Of a stretch of 64,000 nt of DNA, positions 43,991 to 51,743 are shown in pieces. The translations under genes and the position numbers were made by a program. The stretch lies in the NCBI RefSeq assembly GCF_900100255.1, contig NZ_FMTS01000006.1, forward strand, positions 205,478 to 269,477, in the 5' to 3' direction. Origin of the DNA: Asticcacaulis taihuensis. GTDB lineage: Bacteria; Pseudomonadota; Alphaproteobacteria; Caulobacterales; Caulobacteraceae. The notes under the pieces are model-generated. The model saw nothing but the letters and a program-made list of their open reading frames with translations, did not search any database and was not told where the DNA came from. Every line of letters begins with the position of its first letter. Position 1 is the first letter of the stretch.

Positions 43991-45049
43991 ATGAGCAGTT
44001 CACTTCTTCTGGCCAATTCTTCCGCCGGTCTCCTGACCCCGAGCCATTCCTACAAGCCGTTCCGCTATCCCTGGGCCTTTGAGTTCTGGCGCAAGCAGCA
44101 GCAGGTCCACTGGATTCCGGAAGAAGTGCCGCTGGGCGAAGACTGTAAGGACTGGGCCACCAAGCTCAACGATTCCGAGCGCAACCTGCTGACCCAGATC
44201 TTCCGCTTCTTCACGCAATCGGATATCGAGGTTCAGGACAACTACCTGGAACGCTATTCACGCGTTTTCAAGCCGACCGAAATCAAGATGATGATGTCGG
44301 CCTTCGCCAATATGGAAACCGTCCATATCGCCGCCTACGCCCTGCTGCTCGAAACCATCGGTATGCCCGAAAGCGAGTTTGGCGCGTTCATGGATTACCA
44401 GGCCATGCGCGACAAGCACGACTATATGGGCACGTTCGGCGTCGATACCGAAGCCGATGTCTGCCGCACGCTCGCCATGTTCGGCGGCTTCACCGAAGGG
44501 CTGCAACTGTTCGCCTCCTTCGCCATGCTGATGAACTTCCCGCGCTTCAACAAGATGAAGGGCATGGGCCAGATCGTGTCATGGTCGGTGCGTGACGAAT
44601 CCCTGCACTGCGAAGGCATCATCAAGCTCTACCATACCTTCAACCGCGAAACGAAGGCCGTCACCAAGTCCGTGGCCGATGACATCATCGATTGCTGCAA
44701 GACCGTGGTGACCATGGAAGACAAGTTCATCGACCTGGCGTTTGAAATGGGCCCGGTCCAGGGCATGACCCCGGATGATATCAAGGCCTATATCCGCTAT
44801 ATCGCCGATTGGCGCCTGCGCCAGCTCGAACTGCCGGAAGTTTTCAATGCCGGCAAGGAAAACCCGCTGCCGTGGTTGCAGGTGCTGCTGTCGGGCGTCG
44901 AGCACGCCAACTTCTTCGAGGCCCGCGCCACGGAATATTCCAAGGCCGCCACCAAGGGGCAATGGACCGGCGACGAGGGCGTCTGGGGGGCCTTTGACCA
45001 GCTTCTCAAAAAGCGGTCGGAAGCGACCAAGGGCAATGTAAGCGCATAA
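43991..45049 (+). CDS. nrdB: Ribonucleoside-diphosphate reductase small subunit
   Basis: Radical-generating R2 subunit of class I ribonucleotide reductase. It has 352 residues from ATG 43991; a frame 10 codons longer lacks a ribosome-binding site. Ferritin-like fold with metal ligands in the NMETVHIAAYALL helix (Glu/His and the radical Tyr) and DESLHCEG; a variable C-terminal tail for the large subunit. The nrdA partner is not in this window, unlike the usual nrdAB pairing. Confidence 0.93.
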   Translation: MSSSLLLANSSAGLLTPSHSYKPFRYPWAFEFWRKQQQVHWIPEEVPLGEDCKDWATKLNDSERNLLTQIFRFFTQSDIEVQDNYLERYSRVFKPTEIKMMMSAFANMETVHIAAYALLLETIGMPESEFGAFMDYQAMRDKHDYMGTFGVDTEADVCRTLAMFGGFTEGLQLFASFAMLMNFPRFNKMKGMGQIVSWSVRDESLHCEGIIKLYHTFNRETKAVTKSVADDIIDCCKTVVTMEDKFIDLAFEMGPVQGMTPDDIKAYIRYIADWRLRQLELPEVFNAGKENPLPWLQVLLSGVEHANFFEARATEYSKAATKGQWTGDEGVWGAFDQLLKKRSEATKGNVSA

Positions 45050-45051
45050 AG

Positions 45052-45079
45052 AAAAGCCTCCGGAAACGGGGGCTTTTTT
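45052..45079 (+). terminator. Terminator after nrdB
   Basis: AAAAGCC-CCG / CGG-GGCTTTTTTA hairpin with a run of six T, starting 3 bp after the stop codon. Confidence 0.8.
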
Positions 45080-45083
45080 ACAT

Positions 45084-45270
45084 TCTCCTCCATTGCAAGC
45101 GCAGCGCAGCGGGGGAGGTGGCGGGCGAAGTCCCGCCGGAGGGGGCCTCTATTCTTAATCTGACATCGCGGTATGTTTGTCTTGTGAAGTGGCCCCCTCC
45201 GTCTCGACGCGGCCTTCGGCCTTGCTCGCCACCTCCCCCGCTTCGCCCAAGGGCTTGCAAGGGAGGAGAA
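45084..45270. repeat. R1 element, copy f (two arms)
   Basis: CTCCTCCATTGCAAGCGC...GCGGGGGAGGTGGC...CCGGAGGGGGC, a 60-bp AT-richer spacer, then CCCCCTCCGTCTCGACGCGG...GCCACCTCCCCCGCTTCGCC...GGGAGGAGAAGGG. Sits directly upstream of the DUF559 gene. Confidence 0.8.
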
Positions 45271-45288
45271 GGGTGTTAGGCTTTGATC

Positions 45289-45651
45289 ATGAGGGTTCGG
45301 GACAAATCCAAGATTGTTTTTGCGCGGAAACTTCGGCGTGAAATGACTCCACCGGAGGCGCGTATCTGGGCGCGGCTAAGAGTGCGTGACACTGGTATCA
45401 GTTTCCGCCGACAATATCCAATTGGGCCCTATGTGCTTGATTTTTATTGCGCCAAGGCAAGGCTGGCGATTGAGGTCGATGGCCTGATCCACACGGTTGA
45501 GGACCATCCGGAACGTGATGCGCGACGTGATGCGTGGTTGTTGGAGCAGGGTATCGATACCTACCGGATTGCGGCCAGTGACGTGATGGCTGATCCGGAT
45601 GAGGTGGCGCTGGGTATCTGGTTGTTGGCGAAAGAGCGGGCGGGGATTTAA
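45289..45651 (+). CDS. DUF559 endonuclease-like protein
   Basis: 120 residues from ATG 45289 (a TTG two codons upstream is possible). The DUF559/Vsr-like restriction-endonuclease fold: helical N-terminus KLRREMTPPEARIWARLR, then FRRQYPIGPYVLDFYC with the catalytic Asp, and LAIEVDGLIH (Glu-x-Asp). The role is unknown; such genes are scattered between genomes. Here it is flanked by R1 copies on both sides, and its GC is a little lower than the neighbours'. Confidence 0.85.
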   Translation: MRVRDKSKIVFARKLRREMTPPEARIWARLRVRDTGISFRRQYPIGPYVLDFYCAKARLAIEVDGLIHTVEDHPERDARRDAWLLEQGIDTYRIAASDVMADPDEVALGIWLLAKERAGI

Positions 45652-45653
45652 GA

Positions 45654-45708
45654 GGCCCCTCCGTCAGCGACTTCGCTGACACCTCCCCCGCTTCGCAAGG
45701 GAGGAGAT
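45654..45708. repeat. R1 element, copy g (single arm)
   Basis: GCCCCTCCGTCAGCGACTTCGCTGACACCTCCCCCGCTTCGCAAGGGAGGAG in pieces; starts 2 bp after the DUF559 stop. Confidence 0.75.
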
Positions 45709-45747
45709 TTAATCCCCGCTCCTAATTCCCGTTCCATGCTTGTCCCT

Positions 45748-46176
45748 ATGGAACAGACAAACACTCCCATCGCCACGCCTGAACAAAGACAGGCGCTTCG
45801 TCGCAACCAGCAGCAGCGTCTGCGCCGCCCCCTCCGTCTTGGCGCAAGCGCCAATCCACCTCCCCCACCGCTTCGCTGGTAGGGGAGAGTGGCCGAGGCG
45901 CTGTTGCGCGTCGTCGAAGCACTCGAACCGCCCGCCACCTACAAGGAGGCCGAGCAGGCCGCCAAGACCCTGCTGGCGGTGGGCAAGGTGCTCGATGCGG
46001 TCAATACCGAGACGCGCGATGATCTGCCGACCAAACCGGCCTGGGTGATCACAGCCGAACCCGCCGCCGAGCGTGAGGCCCTGACCAGTTGGCAGGCGGT
46101 GCTCAATCACAGTCTGGATACCCTCGCCGCCGCCCGGCGGATGAACCGCGAAGCCGCACCGGCCTGTCAAACATAG
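45748..46176 (+). pseudogene. Small soluble-protein gene interrupted in frame by an R1 arm
   Basis: A good start (ATG 45748) encodes MEQTNTPIATPEQRQALRRN plus QQQRLRR, then runs into an R1 arm that ends the frame at TAG 45880. The same frame resumes at GTG 45889 for 95 residues (EALLRVVEALEPPATYKEAE, KTLLAVGKVLDAVNTET, terminal RRMNREAAPACQT). Both parts being in one frame, helical and similarly Ala/Glu/Gln-rich argues for one ancestral gene split by the repeat. The 3' part could still be made from GTG 45889 using GGGGAGA of the repeat, though the spacing is tight. No family recognised. Confidence 0.6.
45829..45887. repeat. R1 element, copy h (single arm, within a gene)
   Basis: GCCCCCTCCGTCTTGGCGCAAGCGCC...CCACCTCCCCCACCGCTTCGCTGGTAGGGGAGAG in pieces; carries the in-frame TAG. 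Confidence 0.78.
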
Positions 46177-46183
46177 GGATTCG

Positions 46184-46864
46184 CTACGCCTCGGCCCACT
46201 GGCGCATGAGATTATGATAGTGCGCGGTCAGGCCCAGCACCTCAGGGGCATCGCCCAACTGCGCGCGCAGTTTTCGGATATTCATGTCGAGATCGAACAG
46301 CATCTGACGCTGTGTGCCGTCGCGCACCAGGCTTTGCAGCCAGAAGAACGAACAGACCCTTGCGCCGCGCGTCACCGGCGTGACCTGGTGCAGGCTGGTT
46401 GACGGGTATAGGATCAGGTCGCCAGCGGGCAGCCTGACCTCATGCGTGCCGTAGGTATCGACCACCTCCAGTTCGCCGCCGTCATAGTCCTCTGGATCGC
46501 AGAGAAACAACGTGCAGGAGAGATCGGTGCGCAGCCAGCCGTCTCCACCTGGCAAGGGCCGCATGGCGCCATCGACATGCAGGCCATAGGTCTCCCCGCC
46601 TTCGTAGCGGTTGAACAGCGGCGGCACGAAACGCAGTGGCAGGGCGGCGGCAAAGAACAGGTCGCTGGCCTTTACCGCGTCGAGCACAATCTGGCTCAGT
46701 TCGCGCGACAATTCGCCATGTTCGGGCAGTTGTCGGTTATTCTTCACGCGTGCGCCTTGTGCGCCCACAGTCGTTCGGCCGTCCAGCCAGTCGGCGGCAT
46801 CAAGCCGGGCGCGCATCTCGCGCACCTGATCGCGGGTAAGGACATTGGGAACATGCAGCATCAT
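46184..46864 (-). CDS. Fe(II)/2-oxoglutarate dioxygenase, PiuC/YbiX-like
   Basis: 226 residues of the PKHD-type hydroxylase family. The iron facial triad is seen as His and Asp in [10 protein letters not shown] and the distal His in [14 protein letters not shown], whose Arg binds 2-oxoglutarate. Family members are commonly encoded next to TonB siderophore receptors (PiuA/Fiu), exactly as here, and are iron-regulated. The gene follows the receptor gene by 71 bp on the same strand; a common transcript is likely. Confidence 0.9.
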   Translation of the reverse strand: MMLHVPNVLTRDQVREMRARLDAADWLDGRTTVGAQGARVKNNRQLPEHGELSRELSQIVLDAVKASDLFFAAALPLRFVPPLFNRYEGGETYGLHVDGAMRPLPGGDGWLRTDLSCTLFLCDPEDYDGGELEVVDTYGTHEVRLPAGDLILYPSTSLHQVTPVTRGARVCSFFWLQSLVRDGTQRQMLFDLDMNIRKLRAQLGDAPEVLGLTAHYHNLMRQWAEA

Positions 46865-46935
46865 GGGGCAATCTCCGGAAAGCCGGAAGCCCCGGCGATA
46901 CTCGCCGGGGCTCGTAGGTAAATCAAATCTGACGA

Positions 46936-49170
46936 TCAGAAGCTGATATTGGCCGTCAGGCGGAAGGTCTGGGGCGTGCCCGGCGTATAGCGGTAACCGG
47001 ACTTGTTGATCGCCGCCACATACTGTTTGTCGAGCAGATTGTAGGCATTGAGCTGGAGCTGGACGCGCTGTGTAAGCTGGTAAGTCGCCACGCCATCAAA
47101 GACCATATAGCCCTTGACGAAGGCGGGGGTGCCAACGGCGCCATCCCTGCCGCGCTTCATCTCGCCATTGTAGCGGGCGCCGCCGCCAATGGTGAAGCGC
47201 TTGCTGGCATAGGTCGTCCACAAGGTGAAGGCGTCGGTCGGGCTGTAGGCCAGGTCGGCGGAGCCGTCTGCGGTGACGGCGGCCACGTTCTTCACCTTAG
47301 TATCCATCACGGTATAGCCGGCGCTGATGTTCCAGTGCGGATTAAGCTGGCCGACCACGCCCAGTTCGATGCCGGAGACGCTCTTTTCGCCGGCATGATA
47401 GAAGGTGCCGTCGGTATCGGTGGCGATCGTATCGGAATATTGTGTGCGATAGAGCGCGCCGGTCAGCGAGAGACGCCTATGCAGCAGGTCCCACTTGGTG
47501 CCGATTTCCGAGGTTTCGGCCTTTTGCGGGTCGACATTCGGATTATTGGCATTGGCCGCATCATCGGCGGCCAGGGTGAAGCTGGCCCCGCCCGGCGGTT
47601 GCTGGGTGATGGCGTAGGAGGCGTAAATGCTGCCATTAGTGGCGGGCTTGTAGACCAGGCCGAACTTGCCGGTCAGCAGATCGTCTTCGGCCTTATACGC
47701 CGTGACCGTGCCATCAACGGCGACGCTTTTGTAATCGGTTTTATAATGATCGAGGCGCAGGCCGGCGCTGACCTGCCAGGCTTCGCTGAACCGGATCGTA
47801 TCATTGACATAGAGGCCGATCGTATCGGTCTGGCCATCGCTGTAGGCGCCACTGTGTTTGCGGGTATAGCCGCTGACATTGGCATCTGGAGTGTAGACGC
47901 TGACCGCCGGATAGGCGCCAGCGGTAGTGCTGTCGAAGGCCAGGCTTTTCTGTTCTTCGCTGATCAGTTCCAGGCCGGTACTGAGGCTATGCTCCAGACC
48001 GGCGGTGCGGAAATGCGCCTGCAGGTTGGTCTGGTTGGTCAGCATGGTATTGCGAACATCCTTGTTGTTGACAAGGCGCGTCAGGGTCCAGGTCGATGGA
48101 TCGGCCGGGTCGGGCGTCAGCAAGGGCCGCGTGCTGGTGGCTGCCTGGCCCATGATGGCGGTAAGCTGGTAATCCTGATCGGTCTGGCTCCAGCGCGTCA
48201 GGTTGCTGAGATGCAGGCCGTTATTGAAATCATGCTCGATGCTGAATGTGACAACATCGGTCTGGATATCGTCGAAATCATCCTTCGTGCCGTAGAAATT
48301 TTTCGGATTGACCGGCGCCGCGTCATTCAGAAAATCGCGGTCGTCTGGTGCGGAATAGCCGGGCAGACCGATGGTTGAGACACCGCCGTCGGGCGTATTG
48401 TCCTGATCGACGTGCATGACATCGAGGAAATAGCGGGTCGAGGTGCCGAGGCCGAAGCCCAGCGAGGCGGCGGCGCCCCAGCGCTTGTTCTTAATCGCGT
48501 CACGGCCCGCGATGCCCGCATCCTGGGCCATCAGGTTGAGGCGCAGGGCGCTGGTCTCGGCCAGTTTCCAGTTGGCATCGGCCGTGGCGCGGCTGAAGTC
48601 GCCGCCGCCGGCGGAAACTGAGGCACTGGCGAAATCATGTGGAGCGGCGTGCTTGGTGTAAAGATTGATAGCGCCGGTGGCCGAACCGCGGCCGACATCG
48701 GTGCCGGCGGCCCCTTTCAGGACTTCGACGGACTCGATATTGAAGACGTCGCGCGAGACCGAGGCGACATCGCGCACGCCATCGACGAAGATGCTGCCGG
48801 AGGCATCAGAGCCGCGCATATAGACGGCATCGCCCGTAGAGGTACTGCCGTTTTCACCGAGATAGAAGGTGCCGACGCCTGCCGAATTGCGCAGGGCTTC
48901 GGTCAGGGTCGTGGCGCCCTGTTCACGGATGATCTCCTTGCCGATGACCTGAATGGTTTGCGGCGTATCGATCAGGTCGGCGGTGGCTTTTTTGCTGGAT
49001 GAATGATCCTCCTTATATGGGCCGTGGCGCTCGCCCCTGACGATCACATGGGTGGAATCGCGGGCCGCATCGGCGGCGGCATCGGCCAGGGCAACCCCTG
49101 GCAGGGCGAGGGCTGTCAGGGCCAGAGCGTAGGGATTTACCGCATGTTTGCGGTTGCGGATGGAGGACAT
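46936..49170 (-). CDS. TonB-dependent siderophore receptor (Fiu/PiuA-like)
   Basis: Outer-membrane gated porin for ferric catecholate-type siderophores. It has 744 residues: signal ([13 protein letters not shown]), plug domain (about 55-160, [41 protein letters not shown]) and a 22-strand barrel ending in the aromatic [10 protein letters not shown]. Siderophore class is inferred from plug similarity and the PiuC-like neighbour. It diverges from feoA over a region with Fur-like sites. Confidence 0.93.
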   Translation of the reverse strand: MSSIRNRKHAVNPYALALTALALPGVALADAAADAARDSTHVIVRGERHGPYKEDHSSSKKATADLIDTPQTIQVIGKEIIREQGATTLTEALRNSAGVGTFYLGENGSTSTGDAVYMRGSDASGSIFVDGVRDVASVSRDVFNIESVEVLKGAAGTDVGRGSATGAINLYTKHAAPHDFASASVSAGGGDFSRATADANWKLAETSALRLNLMAQDAGIAGRDAIKNKRWGAAASLGFGLGTSTRYFLDVMHVDQDNTPDGGVSTIGLPGYSAPDDRDFLNDAAPVNPKNFYGTKDDFDDIQTDVVTFSIEHDFNNGLHLSNLTRWSQTDQDYQLTAIMGQAATSTRPLLTPDPADPSTWTLTRLVNNKDVRNTMLTNQTNLQAHFRTAGLEHSLSTGLELISEEQKSLAFDSTTAGAYPAVSVYTPDANVSGYTRKHSGAYSDGQTDTIGLYVNDTIRFSEAWQVSAGLRLDHYKTDYKSVAVDGTVTAYKAEDDLLTGKFGLVYKPATNGSIYASYAITQQPPGGASFTLAADDAANANNPNVDPQKAETSEIGTKWDLLHRRLSLTGALYRTQYSDTIATDTDGTFYHAGEKSVSGIELGVVGQLNPHWNISAGYTVMDTKVKNVAAVTADGSADLAYSPTDAFTLWTTYASKRFTIGGGARYNGEMKRGRDGAVGTPAFVKGYMVFDGVATYQLTQRVQLQLNAYNLLDKQYVAAINKSGYRYTPGTPQTFRLTANISF

Positions 49171-49250
49171 GTTTCTTCTCTCAGATTAGGCTGGGGAGGC
49201 AGCGTTGTTCGATTTGTTATTGCGAACCATTCTTAATTGCAAGCTGAATC

Positions 49251-49266
49251 TTGCGAATAATTTGCA
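49251..49266 (-). promoter_or_regulatory. Fur-like inverted repeat before the TonB receptor gene
   Basis: TGCGAAT-A-ATTTGCA, near-perfect inverted repeat (one mismatch) of the alphaproteobacterial Fur-box type, about 80 nt upstream of the receptor start. A related TTGCGAAC/TAATTGCAA pair lies at 49219-49242. Confidence 0.5.
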
Positions 49267-49350
49267 TTCTTGTCTTTTTGGCGCCGCATTGCCGGTCAAA
49301 TTGCCGCAGGTTTTTGCGTTTCATGTGCAATCACTTGACCGGATAGGGTC

Positions 49351-49371
49351 ATAAATGATAATCATTCGCAT
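49351..49371 (+). promoter_or_regulatory. Fur box upstream of feoA
   Basis: AATGAT-A-ATCATT (49354-49366) is a perfect 13-bp palindrome matching the classic Fur core, 22 nt before the feoA start. Predicts iron repression of feoAB. Confidence 0.82.
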
Positions 49372-49388
49372 CGTACGAGTGAGCCCTG

Positions 49389-49628
49389 ATGAAACTGACC
49401 GACCTGCCCGCCTTTGCCCCCGCCCATGTGACCGGCGTTATCGATACGCATGACGGTGACCTGATCAGCAATCGCCTGCGCGAACTGGGCTTTGTCGATG
49501 GCGAGGAGGTCCGGGTGGTCGGGCGCGGCCCTATCGGTGCCGATCCGCTGCTGATCCAGATCGGCTTCACCCGGTTCGCCCTGCGGCGTTCGGAAGCTTC
49601 CCGCGTTTTGGTCGAAAAGGCCGCCTGA
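49389..49628 (+). CDS. feoA: Ferrous iron transport protein A
   Basis: 79 residues, SH3-like fold (ISNRLRELGFVDGEEVRVVGRGP; DPLLIQIGFTRFALRRSEA). Small cytoplasmic partner of FeoB. Its stop is immediately followed by the feoB ATG. Confidence 0.92.
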   Translation: MKLTDLPAFAPAHVTGVIDTHDGDLISNRLRELGFVDGEEVRVVGRGPIGADPLLIQIGFTRFALRRSEASRVLVEKAA

Positions 49629-51461
49629 ATGGACGCTCTCACTATCGCGCTCGTCGGCAACCCGAATTGCGGGAAGACGGCCCTGTTCAACCAGTTGACC
49701 GGCGCCCGTCAGAAGGTGGCCAACTATGCCGGCGTCACGGTCGAGCGCAAGGAAGGTGTCTTCCACGCGCCCTCGGGTCGCAAGGTGCAGGTGCTCGACC
49801 TGCCCGGCACCTACAGCCTGGAGGCCATGGGGCCGGACGAAATCATCACCCGTGACATCTGCCTCGGTCGGCGTCCGGGCGAGACCATGCCGGACCTGAT
49901 CGTCTGCGTGGCCGACGCCACCAATCTGCGCCTGCACCTGCGCTTCGTGCTGGAGGTCAAACGCCTCGGCCGGCCGATGATTCTGGCGCTCAATATGATG
50001 GACGCCGCCAAAAAACGCGGCATCTGGATTGATACGGCACGCATGGAAGCCGAACTCGGTGTCAAGATCATCGAGACCATCGCCGTCAAGGCCGAAGGCA
50101 CGGCGGCGCTGGTGGCGCATCTCGATTCGAACATTGCCCCGCATGTGCCGGAAGTGAAAGAAAGCGGCGATCTCCACACCGATGTGCGCCGTATTCTCGA
50201 TGCTTCGGTAGTCATGCCGCAGCGCACCTCCCTGATCGACGACCGGCTCGATGGCATCCTGCTCAATCCTTTCCTCGGCATTCCAATCCTTGTCGCCATC
50301 ATGTTCGTGGTCTTCCAGGCGGTCTTCACCTGGGCAGCGCCGGCGCAGGATTTTATCGAGGCCAGCATGACCTGGCTGGGCGTCTTCGTCACCCAGACCC
50401 TGCCGGATGGACTGCTGAAAAGCTTCATCGCCGACGCCCTGATCGGCGGCCTGGGCTCGGTCATCGTCTTCCTGCCGCAGATCATCATCCTGTTCTTCTT
50501 CATCCTGATCCTGGAAGAGTCCGGCTATTTGCCGCGCGCCGCCTTCCTGCTTGATCACCTGATGTCCAAGGCCGGCCTGACCGGGCGCTCCTTCATTCCG
50601 CTGCTCTCCAGCCACGCCTGCGCCATTCCCGGCATCATGGCCACACGGAGCATCCACGATGTGCGCGATCGCATCACCACCATCCTGATCGCGCCGCTGA
50701 TGACCTGTTCGGCGCGTATTCCCGTTTATACCCTGCTGATCGCTGCCTTCGTGCCGGAGCGGAGCGTATGGGGCTTCGTCAGCCTGCAGGGGCTGGTGCT
50801 TTTTGGCATGTATATCATCGGGATTGCCGGCGGCCTGACCGTATCGCTGGTCATGTCGGCTTTCCGCCATGACAAGAGCGAGCATCCACTGATCATGGAA
50901 CTGCCGTCCTACCGGATGCCGCACGCCAAGAACCTGGCGATCGGCCTGGGGGAGCGCGCCATGATCTTCATGCGCCGCATCACCGGCATCATCTTTACCG
51001 CCAATACCCTGCTGTGGGTGACGACCACCTTCCCCGGCAAGCCCGAAGGCGCCACCGGTCCGGCGATCGACTATTCGCTGGCCGGCATGATCGGCCATCT
51101 GATGGAACCGATTTTCGCGCCTATCGGCTTCAACTGGCAGATCTGCGTGGCCCTGATCCCCGGCCTGGCGGCGCGCGAAGTGGCCGTGTCGGCCATGGGA
51201 ACGGTCTATGCGGTCTCCGGCAGCGATGATGCTGCGGTGGCCGATCAACTGGGGCACCTGATCTCGTCGCAGTGGTCGCTGGCCACCGCCTTGTCCCTGA
51301 TGGCCTGGTATGTCTTTGCGCCGCAGTGCCTCTCCACTTTGGCGGTTATTCGCCGCGAAACCAATTCGTGGAAGATGGTCGGCATTACGGCGGGCTATCT
51401 GTTCACCCTCGCCTATATATTCGCTTTCCTGACCTATCAGATCGTATCGAGGCTCTCATGA
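49629..51461 (+). CDS. feoB: Ferrous iron transport protein B
   Basis: Fe(II) transporter of the inner membrane with an N-terminal G-protein domain. It has 610 residues: G1 GNPNCGKTALFNQL (10-23), G3 DLPGTYSLE, a helical GDI-like spacer, then about eight membrane helices with two Gate motifs, including SSHACAIPGIMATRS. It is shorter than E. coli FeoB because the C-terminal region is reduced. The stop overlaps the next gene (ATGA). Confidence 0.95.
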   Translation: MDALTIALVGNPNCGKTALFNQLTGARQKVANYAGVTVERKEGVFHAPSGRKVQVLDLPGTYSLEAMGPDEIITRDICLGRRPGETMPDLIVCVADATNLRLHLRFVLEVKRLGRPMILALNMMDAAKKRGIWIDTARMEAELGVKIIETIAVKAEGTAALVAHLDSNIAPHVPEVKESGDLHTDVRRILDASVVMPQRTSLIDDRLDGILLNPFLGIPILVAIMFVVFQAVFTWAAPAQDFIEASMTWLGVFVTQTLPDGLLKSFIADALIGGLGSVIVFLPQIIILFFFILILEESGYLPRAAFLLDHLMSKAGLTGRSFIPLLSSHACAIPGIMATRSIHDVRDRITTILIAPLMTCSARIPVYTLLIAAFVPERSVWGFVSLQGLVLFGMYIIGIAGGLTVSLVMSAFRHDKSEHPLIMELPSYRMPHAKNLAIGLGERAMIFMRRITGIIFTANTLLWVTTTFPGKPEGATGPAIDYSLAGMIGHLMEPIFAPIGFNWQICVALIPGLAAREVAVSAMGTVYAVSGSDDAAVADQLGHLISSQWSLATALSLMAWYVFAPQCLSTLAVIRRETNSWKMVGITAGYLFTLAYIFAFLTYQIVSRLS

Positions 51462-51703
51462 TGTACGCTGTCATCCAGGCCGTGATCATCACGGCGATTG
51501 TCAGCTTCTGCGCCGTGCAGATGCTGCGCAAGATGCTGCCCAAGCTGAGCCATGATTTGCAGGTGAAAGGCGCGCAGGCGCTAAACCGCGCGGGTCTGAC
51601 GAGCATGGCGCAAAAGCTGGAGCCGATCGTGGCGAAGGGCGATGGTTGCGGCTCGGGCTGCGGCAGTTGCAAGGGCTGCGCACTGTCTGAATTGAAGCGG
51701 TGA
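51458..51703 (+). CDS. Cys-rich single-span protein associated with FeoB
   Basis: 81 residues from ATG 51458 overlapping the feoB stop. One N-terminal membrane helix (AVIQAVIITAIVSFCAVQML), an amphipathic region and a Cys cluster near the end (GDGCGSGCGSCKGC). This fits the small Cys-rich proteins found in the FeoC position; the cluster could bind iron or a cluster (inferred). Confidence 0.82.
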   Translation: MMYAVIQAVIITAIVSFCAVQMLRKMLPKLSHDLQVKGAQALNRAGLTSMAQKLEPIVAKGDGCGSGCGSCKGCALSELKR

Positions 51704-51704
51704 A

Positions 51705-51737
51705 TTGATCCTCCCCCACTTCGCAGGGGAGGATCAA
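51705..51737. terminator. Trimmed R1-type palindrome acting as shared terminator (copy i)
   Basis: TTGATCCTCCCC / GGGGAGGATCAA, a 12-bp perfect stem with a CACTTCGCA-type loop identical in kind to the R1 core hairpin. It lies between the converging feo and GH3 genes. Confidence 0.65.
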
Positions 51738-51743
51738 GATTTA

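Noticed and set aside
49362..51257. 631-codon open frame antisense to feoA/feoB
   Set aside because: Composition-driven shadow in GC-rich coding DNA; the translation is His/Asp/Gly-rich without domains, while the opposite strand encodes canonical FeoAB.
4874..51737. R1 elements as CRISPR-like or integron attC sites
   Set aside because: Copies are scattered singly at gene ends, not in arrays, and there is no integrase or cas gene.
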